A program made the position numbers and the translations under genes. From NCBI GenBank assembly GCA_028583605.1, contig CM053329.1, positions 14,851,729-14,915,728 on the forward strand: a stretch of 64,000 nucleotides of DNA. The letters run 5' to 3'. The notes under the pieces were generated by a model. The model searched no databases. It saw only the letters and a list, made by a program, of their open reading frames with translations, and was not told the origin of the DNA. Positions 1 through 11,839 of the stretch are shown piece by piece; the stretch's first letter is position 1, and each line of letters begins with the position of its first letter. The stretch is from Dastarcus helophoroides. Its lineage: Eukaryota > Arthropoda > Insecta > Coleoptera > Bothrideridae.

Positions 1-165
1 CTCAAAAAAAAGTACGATTTAAGATTTTACTGTAAAATGGTAAAGAAAAAACGACGTGCTTTCCAACGATGTGCCACACAAGGTAGGTTATATTTAAAAA
101 TGAAATAGTTGGGGTGGCTATCCTCTAAGGGGTGAGTCAAAAAAATATCTCGTTTTGGTTCCCTC
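1..165. repeat. Unclassified repeat fragment at window edge
   Basis: Moderate-complexity sequence with no open frame of note. It looks like the end of an interspersed element cut by the window boundary. I could not assign it to a family from sequence alone. Confidence 0.25.
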
Positions 166-446
166 TCCAATCCTCGATATGTATTCCAGATCTTTCTGAT
201 AGGATTTTTTGTCTAATAAGAAACATTTCCGATTGCCACTTTTAAATTGTCACCCTGTATTACACGCGCCCTTAAACGTGTATGAAGGTCAAATAAACCT
301 GAATGTCATGTGTCTTGCCCATAACATCTTTTACGACTGTATCCTTCTTCAGAACGTCTGATTCTAAGATCGCGTTCGAATACCCTTATTTACTCGTGTA
401 TTATCAAGCTCCTTACTTCATTAATTATACGTTTTATAACTTTTTT
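166..446 (+). repeat. Dispersed ~200-bp repeat, copy A
   Basis: The core (about 233-415) is repeated at about 6790-7045 and 7430-7640. Shared words include CCCTGTATTA, AACGTGTATGAAGG, TTCTAAGATC and CCCTTATTTACTCGTG. It ends next to a hammerhead-type element at 451, an association seen with all three copies. Function is unknown; it may be internal sequence of a non-autonomous retroelement. Confidence 0.55.
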
Positions 447-450
447 TTTG

Positions 451-629
451 TTGGTCCTTGGTTATCTTCAAAAATTTAAATACAAATCTTGTCCTCTGAA
501 ACCAAGAAAGATTAAAAACACAGATAATATCTCTCTGAAGATGATAGCTTGCCTGTCGAAACGCGTTAGAGCAACCTTTGTTGTGTTTTTTAATCTTTCT
601 TGGTTTCAGGGGCCAAGATTTGTATTTCA
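451..629 (-). mobile_element. Hammerhead-type retroposon, copy 1 (inverted dimer)
   Basis: Read on the minus strand it starts TGAAATACAAATC at 629 and ends AACCAAGGACCAAC followed by nine A residues (plus-strand T run at about 441-449). The two halves are inverted copies of one another around a centre near 530. The consensus 3' end GTCCGTTCCACC is partly deleted. The A tail and constant 5' end suggest retroposition. No clear target-site duplication was found. Confidence 0.65.
531..571 (+). ncRNA. Hammerhead-ribozyme-like core, copy 1
   Basis: CTCT at 531-534 can pair with AGAG at 568-571 (stem I). CTGAAGA follows at 535, then a stem II region, GAAA, ACGCGT (short stem III) and a T at the expected cleavage position. 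Stem II is damaged here (GATAGC facing CCTGTC), so activity is doubtful. One extra U lies between CTGAAGA and stem II, as in other copies. Confidence 0.45.
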
Positions 630-1209
630 ACGTCCTACAAGGTTAGATTTTTTCTGTAATTCTTCACAAGTTGAAATTAAAAAAAAAGTCGAATATTTGC
701 AGTTTGAAGACTAAATTTCGAAATTAAGACTTGAATTCCAAAATTAATTTTTAAATGTTTTTCAAAATTCCTAATTTAATTTTCCATGTTTACTCTAAAA
801 GTCAAATTTTTTTGTAAACGTCGACTATTTTTCACGACTTCGTCTTTAGTCTGGAAACTGCTAGTTTTTGTATTTCCTTTTTGAGTTTGAAAGTCGAAAT
901 TTTGGTTTTTTTTTAATATTTTACCTTTTGACTACAAAATATTTCCCCTTTTGATTACAAAATATTTCAATTCAAAAATATCGACTTTTTGTGCCAAAAT
1001 TCGATTTTATAAAGTTCCAGTTACTCAAAATTTAAACATTTTTCAGAAACATTTTAGCTAAAATTAGAAAGTTTTTATCCTGATTTTTCTAAAATTAAAA
1101 TTTTCAATAAAAAACTGAATTTTCGTCTGGAAATGTTGTCGTTGATTCAGAAATTTTTACATAGAAAATTATAGTGTAGACGTCGTTATTAGGTTTTCTC
1201 AAAAATTTT

Positions 1210-2290
1210 TCAATTGTATCTTAACGTTTTCATTTTAATAAATCAACATTTCGAAATTTGATTTTAATAAATCAAAATTCATCTTACGAAATTTTTTTTG
1301 AACATTTCAGTTTTTTCCAAATTGGACTTTTCTCTGGAAGTTTTAACATTTTTTGATAAATTGACTTTTTCCAAGTTCCGATTTTTTAAAATTTTGACTT
1401 ATTTGAAAAATTGTCGACTTTTTAAAAATTGCCTTCGAAACCTGGACTGAATTTTAACTCTTTTGAAAATTTGCATTTACTTTTAAATATCGACACTTTT
1501 TCGAACATTTCAGCTGGATATTTTGACCTTTTTTAAATGTCGACACTATTTTCGAAAATGTCTTAATTTTTGAAATTACGATTTTTTAGAAAATTTCGTT
1601 TTTTACAAAATTTCGAAAAATTCGAAATAAGGACAGCTCTTTGCAAATGTTATTTTAAAACCTGAATCATCGTGATAAATTTTCTGTTTTTCTCGAAATT
1701 TTACTAATTTTGTTTTGAAAATTTCGTCATTTTACGAAATTTTTTGGGAAAATATTGACATTTTACGAAATTTTGTTTTTGAAAATGTTGACATTTATTT
1801 TTGTAATTTCGACATTTTACGAAAGTTTTTTTGAAAATTTCAATTTATTCCAAATTGGAATTTTTTCCGAAAATTTGTGAATTTCGACTCTTTTTGATAA
1901 ACTGACTCTTTCCAAGTTCCGTTTTTTTTTAATTTTGACTTATTTGAAAAATTGTCGACTTTTTAAAAATTGACTTTGAAATCTGTACTGAATTTTAACT
2001 TTTTTGAAAATGTACATTAATTTTTAAATATCGACACTTTTTCGGACATTTCAACTTGATATTTTAAACTTTTTTAAATGTCGAACCTTTTTTCGAAAAT
2101 GTCCTAATTTTCGAAATGACGACTTTTTGGAAAATTTCGTTTTTTACAAAATTTTGAAAAGTTCTAAATGTGAACAGTTTTTTGCTAATGTTATTTTAAA
2201 ACTTGAATCATCTTAATAAATTTTCTATTTTTCTGAAAATTTGTACCTTTTTTCTTTTCGAAAAACTCTTTAACCTAAATTTTTTCAACT
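1210..2290. repeat. 541-bp tandem duplication within T-rich block
   Basis: The stretch around 1396 (GACTTATTTGAAAAATTG and onward) is repeated around 1937 with the same order of distinctive words, including AATATCGACACTTTTTCG. The offset is about 541 bp. The copies have diverged by scattered substitutions and small indels. Confidence 0.6.
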
Positions 2291-4549
2291 CAAAATTCGA
2301 GTTTCTTCGATAAATTTTAAGTTTATTCTATTTTCCAGTTTTTTCTGAAATTTTCCAGTTTTAAGTTTAAAAGTTCAATTTTTTTTGTAAAAGTCAACGG
2401 CAATATGGAAAATTCCAGCCTAAATTTGGAACTTCAATTTCAACTTTTTTAAAATTACGAATTTTTTCAGAAATCTCGCCACTTATTCAAATTTTCGATT
2501 TCTTCAAAGTTGAATATTTTTTTTTTAAATTTCGCTGCCCTTTGAAAATCTCAGCTCTTTTTGAATATTTTGACTTTTCAAAATTTTGGCATTTTTTTTT
2601 AAAATCCGGTTTTTTTAAATTCTTTTGAAAATTTTGACTCTAAAATTTTAACCTTTTTAAAAATTTTGACTTTTTAAAAAATTTCGTTCCCTTTTTAAAA
2701 TTTTCTCTTTGAAAAACTCGCCACTTTTTCAAATTTTCAATTTCTTCAAATTTTTTAATTTTATTTTTCAAAATTCCGTTGCGTTTTGAAAATCCCATGT
2801 TTTTTAGAAATTTTAACTCTCAATAAAAATTATGTTATTTTTCAAAATTTCAATATTTTTAAAAATTTCGACTTTTTCGAAAAATCGTGTCAGTATTTTC
2901 AAATATTTTTAATTTTTGGCATGGAGTTTTTTTAATATATCTGATCTTCCGCAAAATTTCAACTTATTTTGAAAATTTCAATCCTAAAATTTCGACTTTT
3001 TTGAAAATTACCTTCACTTAAAAATTTTTCGAATCCTTTTTTTTTTTAATTTCTCGCTTTTTAAAAATTTCAACTTTTTTAAAAATTTTAATTTTCTATG
3101 AAAATTTTGACATTTCAGAAAATTTCGACTTTTTGTGTCAGTATTTTCGAATATTTTCAAAAATTTCTTTGAAAATTTTAACTTTTCAAAATTTTCACAT
3201 TTTTGAAAATTTCGAATTTTTTCGGAACTTTTCAAAATTTTCATATTTTTCAAAAATTTTCAGTTTCTTTTAATATCTTCCATTTTTTGCAAAATTTTAA
3301 TTTTCTTTGAAAATTTCGATTCTAAAATGTTTTTTTTTAAATTTCACTTTTTTGAAAATTCTGTCGATTTATTTTTTTTTGAAACCTCGCCACTCAAATT
3401 TTCGAATTGTTCAAAATTTTCATTTTTTTTCAAAATTTCGTTGTTTTTTGACAGCTTTTTTTAAAAATTGTACCTTTCTATGAAAATTTTGACATTTTTC
3501 AAAAATTTGGACTTTTCGGAAAATTATGTCACTATTTTCGAATATTTTAAAAATTTTCGCATTTTAAAATAAATTTTGAGTTTTTTAAATATTTTCGACC
3601 TTTTTGCAAAATTTTATCTTTGAAAATTTTGACCCTAAAATTTTGACTTAAAAATTTCGACTTTTTTGAAAATTGGCTATATTTTTTAAAATACTTCGAA
3701 ATTCTCGAATCCTTCAAAATTTGATTTTTTTTTTCAAAATTTCATTGCTTTTTTAAACTCGGTTTTTTTGAAAATAACTATGAAAATTTTAACTTTTTCA
3801 AAATTCCGACATTTTTTAAAGTTTCGATTTTTTTCGGAAAATTATGTCAATGGTTTGGATTATTTTTAAATTTTTCACGTTTTTTTTTTAAATTTCCAGT
3901 TTTTTAAAATTATGTTGCATTTTAAAAAAAACTTTCATTTTCTTTGAAAATTTCGATTCTAAAATTTTTACCTGTTTAAAAATTTCAAGTTTTTGGAAAA
4001 TTTGGTTCACTTCAGAACATTTTTTGAAAATCTCACCACTTTTTCGAATTTTCGAATCCTTCAGAATTTTGAATTTTTTTTTCAAAATTCCGTTGCTTTT
4101 TGAAACTCAGATTTTTTTTGAAAATTTTAACTTTCTACGAAATTTCTACATTTTCCAAAATTTCGACTGTTTTTGGAAAATTGAGCTAATTTTTTTTGAT
4201 TATTTAAAAAATTTTCGCTTTATTTAATGTATTTTTTTTTTAATATTTTCGACTTTTTGCAAAATTTTAACTTTTTTTGAAAAATTCGACCCTAAAATTT
4301 TAATCTATTTTAAAATTTCGACTTTTTTGAATATTCCCTTTTTTATCAAAAATCTCGTACTTTTTTAAATGTTCGAATTTTTCAAAATTTGAATTTTTTT
4401 TTTCAAAATTCCGTTTTTGAAAATCTTAGCTTTATTTGAAAATTGTAACTTTTAAATGTTCACATTTTACAAAATTTGTCAATTTGTGCCTATTTTGGAT
4501 TATTTCCGAAATTTTGATATTTTTCAAAAAATTTTAATATTTTTTTTTG

Positions 4550-5720
4550 CAAAATATTAACTTTTCATCAAAATTTCGACTCACATTTTAACCCTTTTAA
4601 AAATGTTGACTTTTTTGAAAATTTTGTGATTTTTTAAAATAACATTTTCTAACTTTTTTTTGGTATAAAAATTTCAAATTCTATTAAAATTTAAATATTT
4701 AAAATCTCAACTATTTTTAAAAATTTCAACATTTTCAAAAATTCGACTACTTTAGATTTTGTCCTTTTCTTGAAAGTTTTGACTTTTTAAACATTTTTCA
4801 TATTTTCATTTAAAAAAAAATACCACTTTTTCAAATTTTCATTTTTAAAAGAAATTCCCACTTCTTGAAAATGTTGATTATTTTCAACGTTTAAACTTTT
4901 CAAAATTTCAACCATTTTTAAAAATTGCAACTTTTCTGATAATTTTGGGTTTTCTTAAAACCTTAGACTTCCAAAAAATTGGCCATTTTGAAGATTTTGC
5001 TTTATCTTCAATTTTTCAATCTTTCGTAAATTTTGTGTTTATGAAAATTTCAACTTTCTTCAAAATTTCAACTTTTCTGTTAATTTTGGTTGTTCTTCAG
5101 TCCTGAGACTTCCGACAAATTCGGCTTTTTTTGCAAAACATTAACTTTTCATGAAAATTTCGACTCAAATTTTAACCCTTTTAAAAATTTTGACTTTTTT
5201 GAAAATTTCGTGATTTTTTAAAATAACGACATTTTCAAACTTTTTTTTGGTATAAAAATTTCAAATTCTATTAAAATTTAAATATTTAAAATCTCAACTA
5301 TTTTTAAAAATTTCAACATTTTCAAAAATTCGACTACTTTAGATTTTGTCCTTTTCTTGAAAGTTTTGACTTTTTAAACATTTTTCATATTTTCATTTAA
5401 AAAAAAAATACCACTTTTTCAAATTTTCATTTTTAAAAGAAATTCCCACTTCTTGAAAATGTTGATTATTTTCAACATTTAAACTTTTCAAAATTTCAAC
5501 CATTTTTAAAAATTGCAACTTTTCTGATAATTTTGGGTTTTTTTAAAACCTTAGACTTCCAAAAAATTGGCCATTTTGAAGATTTCGCTTTATCTTCAAT
5601 TTTTCAATCTTTCGTAAGTTTTGTTTTTACCAAAATTTCAACTTCCTTCAAAATATTAAATTTTCTGATAATTTTGGTTGTTGTTCAGTCCTGAGACTTC
5701 CGAAAAATTCGGCTTATGGA
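4550..5720. repeat. 587-bp tandem duplication within T-rich block
   Basis: GGTATAAAAATTTCAAATTC at 4662 recurs at 5249, and ATGTTGATTATTTTCAAC at 4871 recurs at 5459. The offset is 587-588 bp with high identity over roughly 580 bp. Both copies end in TCAGTCCTGAGACTTCCG, at about 5098 and 5685. This is a more recent duplication than the 541-bp one. Confidence 0.8.
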
Positions 5721-6267
5721 AAAATTTTGATTTTCCAAATTTTCGATTTTTTTAAATTCAGATTTACCTTCGAAATTGAAAATTGGAAAATGCTGACATT
5801 TTCAAATTTCTAAAACAAATTTTGAAATTGATTGCATTATTTTAGAGAATTTGATTTTATTAAAAAAAAATCGATCTTTTTTCTGTTCAGTTTTAAAGTA
5901 GAAATTAATTTTTTTTAAATTTTGGATTTAAAACCAATGTCGAGGGTTAAGTCAAAATGTTCAAATAAAAGTCGAAATACCAAGAAACATCAAAAGATTT
6001 TGAAGTAAAATGCGTTAAATTAGAATTCTGAAATGAGATTGGGAAGTGTTTTTTTTTAAATTGGATTTTAAAGTCAAAATTTCGAGAAGGATATCATAAT
6101 CCTGAAATTATTCAGAAAAAAGTCTTGTCAAAGAGATATTGGCGAAATTTTAAACAAATAAGATAAAATAACAAATTTAAATGAGCCTATGAACACCAAA
6201 CACACGCAAATGAGAAGAGAAAAATGACCAAAATTACATAAGAGTATTACGATTGGTTTTTTTAAAT

Positions 6268-6628
6268 GGAATGAAATTAAAAAATTGAAATACAAATCTT
6301 GTCCCCTGAAACCAAGAAAGATTAAAAACACAACAAAAATTGCTCTAACGCGTTTCGATAGCCAAGCTATTATCTTTAGAGAGATACCCTCTCTGAAGAT
6401 GATTTAGAGAGATACTTTCTCTGAAGATGATAGCTTCGCTATCGAAACGCATTAGAGCAACCTTTTTTGTATCCCTCCAAAGATGATAGCTTGGCTATCG
6501 AAACGCATTAGAGCAACCTTTGTTGTGTTCTTTAATCTTTGTTGATTTCAGGGAATAAGATTTGTGTTTTAAATTTTAAAGATAACCAAGGACTAGTCTG
6601 TTCCACCAAATAAAAAGGAATGAAATTA
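6268..6628 (+). mobile_element. Hammerhead-type retroposon, copy 2, with 12-bp target duplication
   Basis: The element spans about 6280-6616 between two copies of GGAATGAAATTA (6268-6279 and 6617-6628). It starts AAAAATTGAAATACAAATC, passes through an inverted first arm, a duplicated centre and a sense arm, and ends CTGTTCCACCAAATAAAAA. The 12-bp duplication and A-rich tail are typical of target-primed reverse transcription. The middle is expanded, with the TCTCTGAAGATGAT segment repeated, making it longer than other copies. Confidence 0.8.
6417..6457 (+). ncRNA. Hammerhead-ribozyme-like core, copy 2
   Basis: CTGAAGA at 6421 is followed by T, stem II GATAGC-TTC-GCTATC (perfect 6 bp), GAAA, then ACGCAT and T, then AGAG. 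The stem III pair C-G is lost (ACGCAT). A second, poorer core follows at about 6478-6515 and an antisense core lies at about 6340-6382. Confidence 0.45.
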
Positions 6629-6789
6629 GTAATGCGTTAGATTTTGTAATCTAATAAGCTCTGCTAGTAAGTAGTTGCAGTGATTGAACACACTACTAAG
6701 ACGTAAAATCTTTACTGTCTTTAAGATCTATGGAAAGCTCTCGATTTAGTAGAAATTTGTAGAGAAGATTCGCGTCGGGTAAATAAGGT

Positions 6790-7045
6790 GGCTCATATTA
6801 TACACGCGCGTGTATGAAGGCTGAATTAACTTGGATGCCATGTATCTTGACTGTATGATCTTGTATCCCTCTTTAAAACGTCTGGTTTTAAGATTCCGTT
6901 CGAACACCCTTATTTACTCGTGCATAGAGGTGGATCAACTCGGAAATGCTTTAAATCGAGTTAACCGGTTTTATAAATCGAGTTGACCATCTCTAATCTA
7001 CTCGTGAGTTATAAAGGTCCTTATGGGATTCCCCATATGTATTCC
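6790..7045 (+). repeat. Dispersed ~200-bp repeat, copy B, interrupted by a MITE
   Basis: It shares CACGCG-CGTGTATGAAGG, a CATGTATCTTGACTGTATGATC-like segment and CCCTTATTTACTCGTG with copies A and C. It is split at 6922 by a 76-bp insertion. The tail resumes at 6999 and includes GTATTCCAGATCTTCCTGATAG, which also resembles sequence near 180-200. Confidence 0.55.
6915..7006 (+). mobile_element. 76-bp hAT-like MITE with 8-bp target duplication
   Basis: TACTCGTG occurs at 6915-6922 and 6999-7006, flanking a 76-bp insert at 6923-6998. The insert has inverted ends (AGAGGTGGATCAACTCG against CGAGTTGACCATCTCT) and would fold into a hairpin. Copies A and C of the host repeat lack it and show a single TACTCGTG, giving a natural empty site. 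The 8-bp duplication and AGAGGTGG-type end fit hAT superfamily MITEs. Confidence 0.7.
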
Positions 7046-7070
7046 AGATCTTCCTGATAGTGATAGTTTT

Positions 7071-7206
7071 GGTGGAATGGACTGGTTCTTGATTATCTTC
7101 GAAAATTGAAATACAAATCTTGTCCCTTGAAACCTAGAAAAATTAAAAAAAAAACAAAAGGTTACTCTAACGCGTTTCGATAGCCAAGCTATTCTCTTCA
7201 GAGAGT
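7071..7206 (-). mobile_element. Hammerhead-type retroposon, copy 3 (monomer)
   Basis: On the minus strand it begins CTCTCTGAAGAGAATAG at 7206 and ends CAGTCCATTCCACC at 7071, followed by AAAACT. It is a half-length unit starting at the hammerhead rather than an inverted dimer. No clear target-site duplication. Confidence 0.6.
7165..7205 (-). ncRNA. Hammerhead-ribozyme-like core, copy 3
   Basis: Minus strand order: CTCT, CTGAAGA, GAATAGC-TTG-GCTATC region, GAAA, ACGCGT, T, AGAG. Stem I and stem III are fully complementary. Stem II retains ATAGC/GCTAT. Confidence 0.5.
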
Positions 7207-7272
7207 TTTCACAATTTTTAAACCAATGTTTTAAGATAAAACACAACATTCTTAAGATAAAACTCGAATATT

Positions 7273-7428
7273 TCTCTGAAGATGATAGTTTGGCTATCGA
7301 AAAGCATTAGAGCAACATTTGTTGTGTTTTTTAATGTTTCTTGGTTTCAGGAGACAAGTTTGGCTATCGAAACACGTTAGAGCAACATTTGTTGTGTTTT
7401 TTAATGTTTCTTGGTTTCAGGAGACAAA
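7273..7428 (+). mobile_element. Hammerhead-type retroposon, copy 4, with internal 70-bp tandem duplication
   Basis: It begins TCTCTGAAGATGATAG and runs to TTTCAGGAGACAA. The segment starting TTTGGCTATCGAAA is present twice (7289 and 7359, offset 70 bp). The 3' end is missing and it abuts dispersed repeat copy C. Confidence 0.6.
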
Positions 7429-7429
7429 T

Positions 7430-7640
7430 AATTGCCGATGGCCACTTTCAAATTGTCACCCTGTATTGTACGGGCCCCTTAACGTGTCCGAAAGTCCAAG
7501 TAACCTGACTGTCTTGTGTGCTACCTGTAAAATCTTTTACGATTATAACCTTCTTTAGAACGTCTGGTTCTAAGATCCTGTTCGAACACCCTTATTTACT
7601 CGTGTATTATGAAGCTCCTTATGGGATTGATTATATGCGT
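7430..7640 (+). repeat. Dispersed ~200-bp repeat, copy C
   Basis: Closely similar to copy A: GCCACTTTCAAATTGTCACC, then CCCCTTAACGTGTCCG, TCTTTTACGATTATAACC and CCCTTATTTACTCGTG. It directly follows hammerhead copy 4, so the two may belong to one composite element. Confidence 0.6.
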
Positions 7641-7739
7641 CTTTTAACGCAACTGTCACCCTTGTTTAATGTTTTTAAATTGTTGAGGTTTTTTAGATAT
7701 TTTTCCCAAAACGGGTTCTAAAACTTTAAAATTCGACAA

Positions 7740-9950
7740 TATTTGTGTTGCAAATTTTGAATTCTTGCCTCAAATTTCCGTTTCTTTTTATACTTTCGCT
7801 TCAAGCTCGAATTTCGGTTTCGATTTCGGAAGAACAGAACCCCCGAGATTAGGTTTGGTCGAGGATATGCTTCAGTCTCTACTCTTAAAAGCTAAACCTG
7901 TCTTAGTTTGCTTTTATTGTCTCTACTACAAAAGACGTCAATTTTTTGATACATTTCCGTAGTAAAATAACAGCTTGAAATTTCTTGTCTTTATTGAAAA
8001 ACGGGATTAGCGTCAGAGAGTTAATTTTATCAAAAACAGCCGCCCCTTGACTAAACCAAAGGTCTAGCCGGTAACCAAATTAATCCGACCGCACACAATC
8101 GCCAAGTTGAGGGTCGCGTGGTCCCTTCGGAATTTATATGAGATAATTTTCATATTTTGCCGCCCCTCATACGAAGGTGTGTGCAATTCAAATCGGCTTG
8201 GCTCGCGACGTCTGCAGCTTTCCAAAAAGGTGTAATTTAGTTAAATTGCCGACCACCCTAAGTGACAGTGAACGCCGCCGGCAAAAGTGGAAAACGTAAT
8301 AATACCACTTTTCCACGCCGCTCTCTCGTATTATTCGACTTGCGAAATGTAATTTCTTTCCAGAAAATGTTAAATGGACGGGGGGGCGGATTGACGCTTA
8401 CATATAAGACTTTTCTTGTCGTAAAATTTAGCAATTTCAGTGTGTGTTTAATTAACGTTTCCTCTATCAGTTGTGTTTTATTGCAGGGGATTTTATTGGT
8501 CGAATATTTTACGTTTTCGTGTCATTCGGGATCTTGCTGCGTTTTAATAAATGCCGAGTGTGATAAAATGTTATTATTTTGGCCCTCGCTGTTATAACAA
8601 ATGTAGGTCGTTTTTATTCTTAAGTGGGGAAGTAAGTTGACTTATTAATTTAAAATTTCCTGGGGCTAGTGCTTGCAGCAATATATCCTAATGCAATCAA
8701 ACGTCTATATATTTTACAGAAAGTATATCGTTTCATTCGGGATTAAGTTCAATCGGGGAAAACTCTTTGACCTTTTTACTGGTATTATTAACTACACTAC
8801 GAGTGATTTATTGGTATAAGTACCGAGGCGGGTGGCGCCGAATGAAATAAAACAAAATTCCATATCGGTTGTCTCGATAACTTTCAATTACAATCAATCA
8901 TTGGATTATAGAAAATGTCTAACGAAAAAAAGGGGCCATTTTTTTAATGAATGGCAACGCATTTATAAAAACGGATTTGCAGGATGCGCCCAAAGATAGA
9001 AAAAATCTGTCTCAGTTGATCGATGTACGATAACATGCTTGTCGTTGCTGAAAAAAGGATAACACCCCCTGACGTTTTCAGTTAGAAAACACTGCAATTG
9101 AATTCTCAATTATCAACCAATGCTGTGGCATCCAGCTTTTGGGACATCGACGAATTTTATGTCCCTTTGATTAAGTATTATTGCAAAAATATTAAAATTT
9201 AAAAAAAATAATCAAAAAATCGACGTTTTCAGCTTTAAAATTGGACTATAATTTGAAAAAGTATCTCTCATTAGGAATTTTGTCGTTATTTTACGTGAAT
9301 GGTTGTATAATTCATTTCGAATTTTATTTGAAATAGGGATAATTTAACTTCGCACTGTATGAAATTTTAAAATTCCAGCCCTTAATTAACCTTCACACAA
9401 ACAAACAAAACGGACAATTTTCCTATTTAGCTGTCACAAAAGCAGCGCAACGCGCGAAACAACTTATTCTCATTAACTTCCCATCCACTCGCCCAATTAT
9501 CAGTTCCGTCTATCTTGGGAATCCCCGCTGTAACGTTCGACGTGTGTACGGGCCGTTTATTTGCATTCTTTATGGCGTTATTAAAAAATATTACCCTCGG
9601 TGAGACCTCGGCCTTTTTGACAATCAATCTTGCTTATTTCGTTGAAAAAAGTCGGGCGCGATGTTCCATCTCTGACATTTTTTTTAATTCGTAATTCGGC
9701 CGCTTTATTAGAAGGAAGTCGCTGTAACGCCAACGAAAAACGTGAAATTGTACCATTTGGGATCTTTTATTCTCGGTATGAAGCCGAAGGGCGTTATTTT
9801 TTTACTGAAAAGGTCAATTAAAGAGGATTGAAGGATTGTTATATTTGATAATTCTTTAGATCCTGCTTCAGACTACGAAATTTTATCAATGAGGAATCTG
9901 GAATGTCATTTCAGAAGATTTCAATTGTCTTTGGAAATTTTTATAAAGTC
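7740..9950. other. Low-copy island, no gene supported
   Basis: Base composition is more balanced and no satellite pattern is seen. Open frames at 8262-8597 (+) and 9427-9627 (-) have no recognisable domain, no convincing splice context and no codon-use signal I can defend. This is probably ordinary intergenic or intronic host DNA isolated between satellite blocks. Confidence 0.4.
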
Positions 9951-10079
9951 AGGTTTATTAACACGATTTAATTTGAATGCATGGTGGAGACAACAATTTT
10001 TACTAGTTTTAACCAAAATTTAATTTATAATTTTAATTGAATGTGGGAATTTCGAATAAAATTTCGAATTAAATCAAAT

Positions 10080-11830
10080 ATCCAAAGATAAAGTCGAAAT
10101 GTCGAAACAAAAGTCTGTAAAAGGAATTTCTAACAAATTATTAAAAATGTTGTGAAACTCGAAATTTTCCCATGCAAGTCGAGGTTTTGGGAAAATGTTT
10201 GAAATTTTGATGAAAGAAAACATTATTTTTTTTAGAAATTCAAATTTTAGCCAACACTCTTATCTTTTAGAAGAGCATTCTAGTCGAAACCTTATGAAAA
10301 AATTAGTCGAAACATTCTAAAAAAATTAGTCGAAACATTCTGAAAAAACGACCAGAATTTAGAACAAAAATTTCCATAATTATTATAGAAATTGCAAAAA
10401 ACATTCATAAAAATACTCTTAAAGAAAAGTCGAAATTTTGGTAAATAATAGTAAGAGAGTTATTATTAAAGAACACGAAATGTTCATGAAAAACGTTATG
10501 GAGATATGTTGATATTTCAAGAAAAACCTGAAATTTACGTAAAATTTAGAAAAGTCGTCAACAAATTTTTAGAAATTTGTCCAAATTTTGAGAACAAATT
10601 TCTATAGAAAATCATATAAAGAAAAGTCGAAATTTCTAGACACAGTTCGTTTGTAGCTAAATGAATTGTAAAGATTAGTCGAAATTTTGGGAAAATCTCG
10701 CAATTTCTGTAAACAATTTTTTTAAAGAAATGTAAAAATTTGGAGTAAAATTTTGAAATAAATGAAATATCCAAAGAGAAATCGAAATGTCGAAAAAAAG
10801 TCTGTTAGAGAAATTTCTAACAAATTATCAAAAATTTTGTAAAAAACTCGAAATTTTCCCATGCGAGTCAAGGTTTTGGGAAAATGTTCAAAATTTTGAT
10901 GAAAACTCGTGTTTTTTTCAAAAATTCAAATTTTGACGAACAGTCCAATCTTCTACAAAAACATTCTAGTCGAAACATTCTGAAAAAATTAGTCGAAACA
11001 TTCTAAAAAAATTAGTAGAAACCTTCTGAAAAAAATAGTCGAACATTCTGAAAAAACGACCGAAATTTCGAACAAAAAAATGTCAATTTCCATGATTATT
11101 ATAGAAATTGCAAAAAACCAGTATAATTCATCAAAATATTCTTAAAAAAAGTCGAAATTTTGGTAAACAATAATAAGGTTTATTATTAAAGAACACGAAA
11201 CATTCATGAAAAACATTATGAAGATATGTAATATTTCAGGAAATAGGACAAAGAAAAACCTAAAATTTACCTAAAACTAGAAAAAGTCGTCAACAAATTT
11301 TTAGAAAATTGTCCAAATTTTAAGAACAAATTTCTATAGAAAATCATATAAAAAAAAAGTCGAAATTTCTAGACACAGTTCGTTTGCAGCTAAATGAATT
11401 GTAAAGATTAGTCGAAATTTCGGGAAAATCTCGCAATTTCTATAAACATTTTTTTAAAGAAATGTGAGAATTTCGAGTAAAATTTCAAAATAAATGAAAT
11501 ATCCAAAGAAAAGTCGAAATGTCAAAAAAAAAGTCTGTAAAAGGAATTTCTAACAAATTATTAGAAATTTTAAGACAAACTCCAAATTTTCCCATACGAG
11601 TCAAGGTTTTGATAAAATGTTCTAAATTTTGATGAAAGCTTTATTTTTTTCAGAAATTCGAATTTTGAGGAACACTCTAATCTTGTAGAAGAACACTCTG
11701 ATCTTCTAGAAGAAGATTTTAGTCAAAACATTCTAATGAAATTAGTAGAAACATTCTGAAAAAACGACCGGAATTTCAAACAAAAATTGTCTAATTTCGA
11801 GAAAAAAGTACGAATTGCGTATTTTGCAAG
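10080..11830 (+). repeat. ~700-bp tandem satellite units, left arm
   Basis: The marker TCCAAAG followed by GTCGAAATG or TCGAAATG occurs at 10081, 10770 and 11502, spacings of 689 and 732 bp. Each unit carries AAATTTTCCCATGC, GTCGAAACATTCT and CTAAATGAATTGTAAAGATT. About 2.5 copies are present. The same unit occurs in reverse orientation at 27690-28935. Confidence 0.75.
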
Positions 11831-11839
11831 AAAAAACTA

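Larger units (their letters stand above)
700..5850. repeat. T-rich degenerate satellite block
   Basis: About 5 kb of irregular alternation of words such as GAAAATTT, TTTCGACTTTTT and TTTTTAAAATT. CpG occurs almost only within TTTCGA or TCGAAA. No frame is open for any useful length, and short open frames translate to Phe/Lys/Ile-rich strings. The same sequence type recurs in reverse orientation at 30-33.5 kb and 47.5-50 kb. It contains two long tandem duplications listed separately. Confidence 0.6.
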
